Assembly: GCA_023449855.1 (NCBI GenBank) | Contig: JAEXHR010000258.1 | Span: 1-7,335 of the forward strand | Direction of reading: 5' to 3' | Length of the DNA: 7,335 bases | DNA from: Pseudomonadota bacterium | Lineage (GTDB): Bacteria; Pseudomonadota; Alphaproteobacteria; Rhizobiales; Xanthobacteraceae | Shown here: in pieces, positions 1 through 7,335 of the stretch | How the letters are laid out: every line of letters starts with the position of its first letter | Position numbering within the stretch: the first letter of the stretch is position 1 | Notes under the pieces: generated by a model | Database searches by the model: none | What the model was told of the DNA's origin: nothing | Seen by the model: only the letters and a program-made list of their open reading frames with translations | Translations under genes and position numbers: made by a program

Positions 1-91
1 GGGTAGAGCGCAGGCGCGACGGCGCCGGAGCGAAACCCATCGGCGGAGCTTGCCACGTCGACGGGATGATGGGTTTCGCTCCGCTCTACCC
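1..91. repeat. Palindromic intergenic repeat with a side hairpin
   Basis: Two pairs of inverted arms are visible. The outer pair is gggtagagcg (1-10) with cgctctaccc (82-91). The inner pair is ggagcgaaacccatc (27-41) with its exact 15-base complement at 68-82. The right-hand arms are contiguous. The left-hand arms are separated by about 16 bases that themselves fold into a 5-bp hairpin (ggcgc 13-17, gcgcc 22-26, loop gacg). The following ctacccatcctacg is a phrase I associate with dispersed repeats in Bradyrhizobium-like genomes; that link is recollection, not a search. The element may extend left of the window. There is no coding potential. Being transcribed as a multibranched RNA structure is inference. 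Confidence 0.65.
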
Positions 92-148
92 ATCCTACGA
101 GGACGGGTTGGTGACTGTTTTGCGGAACCCATCCTGATCGCATAGAGT

Positions 149-186
149 TCATGCCGTGGCTGTAAGACGCCACGGCATGATTCTTT
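149..186 (+). terminator. Rho-independent terminator of an upstream gene
   Basis: A perfect 12-bp stem (149-160 with 169-180) closes an 8-nt loop (161-168) and is followed by ttcttt (181-186). The T-rich side is on the right, so it would terminate rightward transcription entering from outside the window. A weak promoter-like pair, ttgcgg (120-125) and tagagt (143-148) with 17-bp spacing, lies just upstream. If that is real, the hairpin would instead sit at the 5' end of the ABC transporter transcript. I favour the terminator reading. Confidence 0.7.
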
Positions 187-222
187 CGGCCCTCCTGTCG
201 GGCCCCAGCATTGGTCCGGTTC

Positions 223-2277
<2,055 letters not shown>

Positions 2278-2296
2278 TCGTCGCTGACCTCTCCGC

Positions 2297-2410
2297 CGTC
2301 ATTGCGAGGTCAACGAAAGTTGGCTTGCCAACTTTCGTCTTAGCGTAGCGACGAAGCAATCCAGAATGTCGCGAAAAGAGCTGGATTGCTTCGCTGCGCT
2401 CGCAATGACG
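2297..2410. repeat. Composite palindromic repeat between convergent genes
   Basis: The outer arms are cgtcattgcgag (2297-2308) and ctcgcaatgacg (2399-2410). The inner arms are cgaagcaatccag (2352-2364) and ctggattgcttcg (2381-2393), 13 bp perfect with a 16-nt loop. The right arms are only 5 nt apart but the left arms are 43 nt apart. Most of that excess is a third palindrome, acgaaagttgg (2314 region, 2313-2323) with ccaactttcgt (2328-2338). The element fills the gap between the ABC gene stop (2277) and the TetR gene stop (2412-2414). The phrase cattgcgag...gaagcaatcc is familiar from dispersed repeats in this group (recollection). The hairpins may serve as a bidirectional terminator; that is inference, since no long T run follows. 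Confidence 0.7.
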
Positions 2411-2411
2411 A

Positions 2412-2999
2412 CTATCGCAACAATCCCGAGGCGAGCTGCCGAAACGCCTCCACCGCCTTCGGCAGCACCGCGGCCGGCTCCTTCGCCGCCGCCACCCACA
2501 GCGCCGCATTCAGCGCGGCGCCGTTGATCAGCCGCGCGGCTGCCTCCGCATCCACATCCTTGACCGTGCCGTCGGCGGCCAGCTTCGCGATCGCCTGCGT
2601 CGTCGTGCGCAGGCACGCGGTCTGGTTCGGCCATTGCGAGGGATCGCCGAGTACCGCCGGGCCATCCAGCAGCATGATGCGCTGAATCTCGGGCTCGAGA
2701 GCCATCTCGATATAGGCGATGCCTTCGGTGAGGAACGCGAGCCATGGCGTTGCCGCCTGGCTGGACGTCTCCCGCATCCGCGCCAGCATTTCGGCATCGA
2801 TCTGGTCGATGACGGCCTGCAGCAACCCCTTCTTGTCGCCAAAGTTGTGATAGAGCGCGCCGCGCGTCAGGCCGGCTTCGGCGGTGAGATCGTCCATCGA
2901 GGCCGCGGCATAGCCCTTGGTGGCAAATGCCTTCCGTGCAGCCTGGATCAGCTTGCCCCGCGTTTCCTCCATCATCTGAGCGCGCTTGCCCACAACCAC
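2412..2999 (-). CDS. TetR/AcrR-family transcriptional repressor
   Basis: A 195-residue DNA-binding regulator of typical TetR length. The N-terminal TetR_N helix-turn-helix spans about residues 18-64: an A-x-x-x-F-A-x-K-G-Y helix, then S-M-D-D-L-T-x-E-A-G-L-T-R-G-A-L-Y and H-N-F-G-D-K-K-G-L-L, the classic recognition helix and following helix. The C-terminal half (about 70-195) is helical and variable, as expected for the ligand-binding and dimer domain; its ligand is unknown. I chose GTG at 2999 as start because AGGAG (3007-3011, read on the minus strand) sits 7 nt upstream. The frame stays open to 3065, but that longer start would place coding sequence through two of the operator-like dyads. 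The gene is divergent from the RidA-like gene, with three matching dyads between them, so it very likely represses both itself and that neighbour. Confidence 0.92.
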   Translation of the reverse strand: MVVGKRAQMMEETRGKLIQAARKAFATKGYAAASMDDLTAEAGLTRGALYHNFGDKKGLLQAVIDQIDAEMLARMRETSSQAATPWLAFLTEGIAYIEMALEPEIQRIMLLDGPAVLGDPSQWPNQTACLRTTTQAIAKLAADGTVKDVDAEAAARLINGAALNAALWVAAAKEPAAVLPKAVEAFRQLASGLLR

Positions 3000-3006
3000 A
3001 ATTGAT

Positions 3007-3011
3007 CTCCT
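3007..3011 (-). promoter_or_regulatory. Ribosome binding site fixing a GTG start for the TetR gene
   Basis: On the minus strand AGGAG is followed by 7 nt and then GTG (2999-2997). A second in-frame GTG lies two codons on, but its spacing of 13 nt is poor. No comparable site precedes the upstream in-frame ATG codons. Confidence 0.75.
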
Positions 3012-3018
3012 GAAATTC

Positions 3019-3035
3019 ACATACATTGCGTATGT
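3019..3035. promoter_or_regulatory. Operator-like dyad, site 1 (TetR-gene proximal)
   Basis: ACATACA-TTG-CGTATGT, one base off a perfect ACATACG-NNN-CGTATGT dyad. The symmetry extends outward, giving 9-bp perfect arms 3016-3024 and 3030-3038. It lies about 20 bp upstream of the TetR gene start, positioned to block that gene's transcription. Confidence 0.75.
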
Positions 3036-3040
3036 GAACA

Positions 3041-3070
3041 TTGACATACGGGGCGTATGTCCCATCTAGT
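3041..3070 (+). promoter_or_regulatory. Sigma-70 promoter for the RidA-like gene
   Basis: A perfect -35 hexamer TTGACA (3041-3046) is followed after 18 bp by TCTAGT (3065-3070), four of six matches to TATAAT. The start would be near 3077. Operator site 2 fills the -35/-10 spacer and overlaps the -35, and site 3 covers the predicted start, a standard repression geometry. Confidence 0.6.
3044..3060. promoter_or_regulatory. Operator-like dyad, site 2 (inside the promoter)
   Basis: ACATACG-GGG-CGTATGT is perfectly symmetric outside its 3-bp centre, and the flanks extend it to 8-bp arms (3043-3050, 3054-3061). Its centre is 25 bp from that of site 1. It overlaps the -35 hexamer and spacer of the promoter at 3041-3070. 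Confidence 0.78.
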
Positions 3071-3071
3071 C

Positions 3072-3088
3072 ACATACGGCGCGTATAT
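3072..3088. promoter_or_regulatory. Operator-like dyad, site 3 (over the predicted transcription start)
   Basis: ACATACG-GCG-CGTATAT, one base off the perfect dyad. Its centre is 28 bp from that of site 2. It covers the predicted start point of the RidA-like transcript. Confidence 0.72.
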
Positions 3089-3124
3089 CAACCAGCGAGC
3101 CGATCTGAAAACAGGAGAGACATC

Positions 3125-3514
3125 ATGGCCAAGCGCGACGCCATCTTCCCGGCCGGCAGGCAGGCACTCTACGAGATCAACAGCTATTCGGCAGCCATCC
3201 GCTCCGGCGACCTGCTGTTCGTTTCAGGGCAGGTCGGTAGCCGGGAAGACGGCTCCCCGGAGCCCGATTTCGCTAAACAGGTCGAACTGGCCTTCGAGAA
3301 CCTCGCCAAGGTGCTGAAGGCGGCAGGGGCGACATTCGACGACATCGTGGACGTAACGTCCTTCCACACCAGGCCCGAGGTCCAGTTCGATACGGTCAAC
3401 GCCGTCCGCACCCGGATCTTCTCGGAAAAGCCCTATCCGAACTGGACGGCCGTAGGCGTCAACTGGCTGGCCGGGTTCGATTTCGAGATCAAGGTCATCG
3501 TCCGGCTACCTTAA
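3125..3514 (+). CDS. RidA-like (YjgF/YER057c/UK114 family) protein without the catalytic arginine
   Basis: A 129-residue protein covering the whole Rid family fold. Family marks include Tyr21, the SGQ turn 34-36, the F-x-N-L-A-K-V-L-x-A-A-G-A helix (57-69), the D-I-V-D-V-T-S-F strand (73-80) and a C-terminal F-E-I-K-V-I strand with Glu121. Canonical RidA hydrolyses reactive enamine/imine intermediates of PLP enzymes using an arginine equivalent to E. coli Arg105. In my hand alignment that place is Trp107 (P-N-W-T-A-V). The deaminase activity is therefore doubtful, and the protein probably belongs to one of the Arg-lacking Rid subgroups with unknown roles. The ATG at 3125 has AGGAGAG (3113-3119) upstream; an in-frame upstream extension to 3041 would run through the promoter and operators and is unlikely. 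It is divergent from the TetR gene and probably monocistronic. Confidence 0.9.
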   Translation: MAKRDAIFPAGRQALYEINSYSAAIRSGDLLFVSGQVGSREDGSPEPDFAKQVELAFENLAKVLKAAGATFDDIVDVTSFHTRPEVQFDTVNAVRTRIFSEKPYPNWTAVGVNWLAGFDFEIKVIVRLP

Positions 3515-3542
3515 CGACTCGGTAATGGCCTGAACGGCGATT

Positions 3543-3581
3543 CTCCCGATTCTGACCGCCAGATGACGTTGGAATCGGGAG
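3543..3581. repeat. Inverted repeat downstream of the RidA-like gene
   Basis: ctcccgattc (3543-3552) and gaatcgggag (3572-3581) form a perfect 10-bp stem with a 19-nt loop, starting 28 nt after the stop codon. No T run follows, so it is a poor intrinsic terminator. It may be a transcript-end stabiliser or a small repeat. Confidence 0.45.
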
Positions 3582-3686
3582 CAGGGGGTGGAATCGTCCA
3601 TTTCAGGCTGCAAGATTCTCATCCAACCTCCATCCCGGCGTCATCAAACTGCAGTCTTCGACTCCGGCAACTGCGTGGTGGATGAC

Positions 3687-3716
3687 GCTGAATCCATGCG
3701 GATTCCGCTCGTTTTT
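3687..3716 (+). terminator. Candidate terminator for the RidA-like transcript
   Basis: gaatcc (3690-3695) pairs with ggattc (3700-3705) around an atgc loop. Two further pairs lie beyond one mismatch (3687-3688 with 3707-3708). A gttttt run follows at 3711-3716. The stem is modest, and it sits about 170 nt after the stop codon. Confidence 0.45.
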
Positions 3717-3776
3717 CAGAGGCTTCGCATGCTAAAAAACCCTGCGCCACAAGCGTATTTTGCACGCGGATAGGTG

Positions 3777-3811
3777 TTGACTTGCCTATCCCCTGCGGAT
3801 ACAACCCGGCC
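3777..3811 (+). promoter_or_regulatory. Strong promoter with GC-rich discriminator upstream of the str operon
   Basis: TTGACT (3777-3782), a 17-bp spacer and TACAAC (3800-3805) match the sigma-70 consensus well. CCGGCC (3806-3811) follows as a GC-rich discriminator, the feature associated with stringently controlled ribosomal promoters. The start would be near A3812. An A-tract lies upstream (3734-3739). A 7-bp dyad, ggatagg (3768-3774) and cctatcc (3785-3791), brackets the -35 hexamer symmetrically. It could drive rpsL-rpsG-fusA-tuf through a leader of about 395 nt, or a separate small RNA. Confidence 0.6.
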
Positions 3812-4105
3812 ACTTAACGACAGGCGGTGAGCTTCGCCAGTGTCGGTACGGATCACCCGGACGGCTCTTCGGACCTAAAAATCCAGTTGCCTCGGGCACC
3901 AACCTCGACCCAGACGCTCAAACGCTGTCGCTAAAATCTAGGCAATGCCGATACGACGTTTGGTCTCTTGAGATCATCTCGAGAGATCGAATTCAGTGCA
4001 TGACCTCGATATCGACTGACGGCGACAGCCGGATGTCACCATCGTGGTCCTCTGCGGCGTTAGCGCTATCCATTCAGTGATGAATGGTTGGCGTTATTTC
4101 GTTTT
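3812..4105 (+). ncRNA. Candidate structured leader or small RNA upstream of rpsL
   Basis: No ORF here is convincing, but the RNA from the promoter at 3777-3811 would be rich in pairing. At its 5' end, cgacaggcg (3818-3826) pairs with cgcc (3835-3838) and tgtcg (3841-3845) around a 2-nt bulge. A long-range pairing joins gctgtcgct (3924-3932) to ggcgacagc (4021-4029), 9 bp including one G-T. It encloses a hairpin at 3964-3986, where tctcttgag pairs with ctcgagaga with one G-T. The 3' end is the large stem at 4061-4096 with a T-rich tail. The pairings were found by eye with no folding energies. It does not resemble tmRNA, RNase P RNA, SRP RNA or a tRNA by the motifs I know. Either a ~295-nt RNA or the first part of the str operon leader is possible. 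Confidence 0.4.
4061..4105 (+). terminator. Terminator- or attenuator-like hairpin before rpsL
   Basis: Positions 4061-4076 pair with 4081-4096 over 16 positions: 13 Watson-Crick pairs, two G-T wobbles and one T-T mismatch (4069/4088). The loop gtga (4077-4080) is a GNRA tetraloop. tttcgtttt (4097-4105) follows directly. This has the shape of an intrinsic terminator, yet it lies about 100 nt before rpsL with no gene upstream for over 500 nt. It would end a small RNA or act as an attenuator in the operon leader. Confidence 0.55.
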
Positions 4106-4124
4106 GCGTGGAGCAGTTCACGTG

Positions 4125-4185
4125 GCGCGAAACCGATGGAGCAGGGAGCTCCGAACAATTTTTGCGAAGCCATGAGGTTTCGCGC
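4125..4185 (+). promoter_or_regulatory. Mutually exclusive hairpins before the rpsL ribosome binding site
   Basis: gcgcgaaacc (4125-4134) is the exact complement of ggtttcgcgc (4176-4185). The nearer segment gcgaagcc (4164-4171) pairs with ggtttcgc (4176-4183) over 8 bp including one G-T, around loop atga. Both 5' segments compete for the same 3' segment, which ends 11 nt before the rpsL Shine-Dalgarno (4197-4201). The alternative pairing is seen in the sequence; a regulatory role is inference. Confidence 0.45.
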
Positions 4186-4206
4186 GAATAAAGGGTGAAG
4201 GCTGAC

Positions 4207-4578
4207 ATGCCGACGATCAACCAGCTGATCGCAAATCCGCGGGTCATTCAGAAGGCGCGCAAGAAAGTGCCGGCTCTGCAGCAGTCGCCGCAGAAGCGTG
4301 GCGTTTGCACGCGCGTCTACACCACGACCCCGAAGAAGCCGAACTCGGCGCTTCGTAAGGTCGCCAAGGTGCGTCTGACCAATGGCTTCGAAGTCATTGG
4401 TTACATCCCGGGTGAAGGTCATAACCTCCAGGAGCACTCGGTGGTCATGATCCGCGGCGGCCGCGTCAAGGACTTGCCGGGCGTGCGTTACCACATCCTC
4501 CGCGGCGTGCTGGATACCCAGGGCGTCAAGAACCGTAAGCAGCGTCGTTCGAAGTACGGCGCGAAGCGTCCGAAGTAA
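4207..4578 (+). CDS. rpsL: 30S ribosomal protein S12
   Basis: A 123-residue protein, full length for bacterial S12. It sits at the decoding centre of the 30S subunit and helps control translational accuracy. Diagnostic stretches are the start MPTINQL, VCTRVYTTTPKKPNSALRK (33-51), GYIPGEGHNLQEHS (65-78), GGRVKDLPGVRYH (84-96) and the basic tail ending in GAKRPK. Lys43 and Lys88, the classical streptomycin-resistance positions, are wild type, and Asp89, the residue methylthiolated in some bacteria, is present. The ATG at 4207 is preceded by GAAGG (4197-4201) with 5-nt spacing; the in-frame GTG at 4195 would add four residues not found in S12. It is the first gene of the str operon, 14 nt before rpsG. 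Arg codons are mostly CGT/CGC, consistent with high expression. Confidence 0.99.
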   Translation: MPTINQLIANPRVIQKARKKVPALQQSPQKRGVCTRVYTTTPKKPNSALRKVAKVRLTNGFEVIGYIPGEGHNLQEHSVVMIRGGRVKDLPGVRYHILRGVLDTQGVKNRKQRRSKYGAKRPK

Positions 4579-4592
4579 GTCGGGGTTTATCG

Positions 4593-5063
4593 ATGTCTCG
4601 TCGCCATTCCGCTGAAAAGCGCGTTGTGAACCCGGATCCGAAGTTCGGGAACATCATCGTCACCAAGTTCATGAATTCGATCATGTATGACGGCAAGAAG
4701 TCTGCCGCCGAACAGATCGTCTACGGTGCTTTCGATCTGATCGAAGCCAAGACCAAGCAGGGCCCGCTGGGCGTGTTCGAGCAGGCGCTCGAAAACGTCA
4801 TGCCGACCATCGAAGTGCGTTCGCGCCGCGTCGGCGGTGCGACGTATCAGGTGCCGGTCGAAGTGCGTAGCGTGCGTCGTCAGGCTCTCGGCATTCGCTG
4901 GCTGATCACCGCCGCGCGCGCCCGTAACGAAAAGACCATGACCGAGCGTCTGTCGGCTGAACTGCTCGACGCCTCGAACAACCGCGGCAACGCGGTGAAG
5001 AAGCGTGAAGACGTGCACAAGATGGCGGAAGCCAACCGCGCCTTCTCTCATTATCGCTGGTAA
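4593..5063 (+). CDS. rpsG: 30S ribosomal protein S7
   Basis: A 156-residue protein, the usual length. S7 nucleates assembly of the 30S head by binding the 3' domain of 16S rRNA and lies near the E site. Recognisable parts are the N-terminal MSRRHSAEKR, the D-P-K-F-G-N core, G-K-K-S-A-A-E-Q-I-V-Y-G-A, the loop E-V-R-S-R-R-V-G-G-A-T-Y-Q-V-P-V-E-V and the C-terminal K-R-E-D-V-H-K-M-A-E-A-N-R-A-F-S-H-Y-R-W. It starts 14 nt after the rpsL stop with only a weak cgggg (4582-4586) as Shine-Dalgarno, so translational coupling to rpsL is likely. In E. coli S7 represses its operon at a structured rpsL-rpsG spacer; this spacer is too short to hold such a structure. Confidence 0.99.
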   Translation: MSRRHSAEKRVVNPDPKFGNIIVTKFMNSIMYDGKKSAAEQIVYGAFDLIEAKTKQGPLGVFEQALENVMPTIEVRSRRVGGATYQVPVEVRSVRRQALGIRWLITAARARNEKTMTERLSAELLDASNNRGNAVKKREDVHKMAEANRAFSHYRW

Positions 5064-5096
5064 TCGCGTCTCGAACGGACACGTAAGGACACTCTC

Positions 5097-7169
<2,073 letters not shown>

Positions 7170-7208
7170 TCGTCGTAGGCGCAAGCTGACGACCCAGAGG
7201 AGAGAATC

Positions 7209-7335
7209 ATGGCCAAAGCAAAATTTGAACGTAACAAACCGCACTGCAACATCGGCACGATCGGTCACGTTGACCACGGCAAGACGTCGCTGACGGCGGC
7301 GATCACGAAGGTGCTGGCTGAGTCCGGCGGTGCGT
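7209..7335 (+). CDS. tuf: Elongation factor Tu, N-terminal fragment cut by window edge
   Basis: Only the first 42 codons are in the window. They start MAKAKFERNKPHCNIGTIG and contain the complete G1 loop GHVDHGKT (19-26) followed by SLTAAITKVL, diagnostic of EF-Tu, the GTPase that delivers aminoacyl-tRNA to the ribosome. A strong Shine-Dalgarno gaggagag (7197-7204) precedes the ATG with 4-nt spacing from its end. It follows fusA as the fourth gene of the str operon. Whether the genome has a second tuf copy cannot be seen here. Confidence 0.98.
   Translation, partial: MAKAKFERNKPHCNIGTIGHVDHGKTSLTAAITKVLAESGGA

Noticed and set aside
2634..3005. A 123-codon plus-strand frame opposite the TetR gene
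   Set aside because: It is a shadow of the well-supported TetR coding sequence and has no family features.
3041..3124. N-terminal extension of the RidA-like protein to an upstream in-frame start
   Set aside because: It would be translated from the -35 and operator region; the ATG at 3125 has a strong Shine-Dalgarno and gives the normal family length.
3588..3773. A 61-codon frame starting GTG with GGGAG six bases upstream, in the gap before rpsL
   Set aside because: No recognisable protein features, its ribosome site lies inside a 10-bp inverted repeat, and it runs through the candidate terminator at 3687-3716. It cannot be excluded but is not supported.
3619..3813. A 64-codon minus-strand frame across the str-operon promoter
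   Set aside because: It overlaps the promoter elements, has no evident ribosome binding site and no recognisable domain.
3812..4105. tmRNA, RNase P RNA, SRP RNA or tRNA in the leader region
   Set aside because: The conserved motifs I know for these RNAs (tag reading frame, GAGGAAAGTCC, GGTCAGG-type SRP loop, GGTTCGAATCC) are not present.

Overview
The window looks like a chromosomal segment from a high-GC alphaproteobacterium, most likely in the Bradyrhizobium/Rhodopseudomonas/Afipia group. I infer this from the GC-rich third codon positions, the S12/S7/EF-G sequences and two palindromic intergenic repeats of a style I associate with that group. No database search was possible, so the genus is inference.

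Layout. Positions 1-210 are intergenic: a palindromic repeat (1-91) and a stem-loop terminator (149-186) that probably ends a gene to the left. A half-size ABC exporter with acidic runs at both ends occupies 223-2277. It converges on a TetR-family repressor gene on the minus strand (2412-2999), and a second palindromic repeat (2297-2410) fills the gap between the two stop codons. The repressor gene is divergent from a small RidA-like gene (3125-3514). The gap between them holds three copies of one 17-bp dyad, ACATACG-NNN-CGTATGT, laid over a good sigma-70 promoter. This is an apparently self-contained repressor/target switch.

Positions 3515-4206 hold no gene I can support, but they are not empty. 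They contain a terminator-like hairpin (3687-3716), then a strong promoter with a GC-rich discriminator (3777-3811). About 250 nt of potentially structured RNA follows, ending in a 16-position stem with a GNRA tetraloop and a T-rich run (4061-4105). Last come two mutually exclusive hairpins just before the rpsL ribosome binding site. This is either a long, possibly attenuated leader of the ribosomal-protein operon or an independent small RNA followed by a separate rpsL promoter. It is the least explained part of the window.

From 4207 to the right edge lies the str operon in its classical order: rpsL (S12), rpsG (S7), fusA (EF-G) and the first 42 codons of tuf (EF-Tu). All are co-directional with short spacers, and together they supply ribosome and elongation components. 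The rpsL-rpsG spacer is only 14 nt, much shorter than the E. coli spacer where S7 feedback acts, so the upstream leader is a natural place to look for feedback control here.
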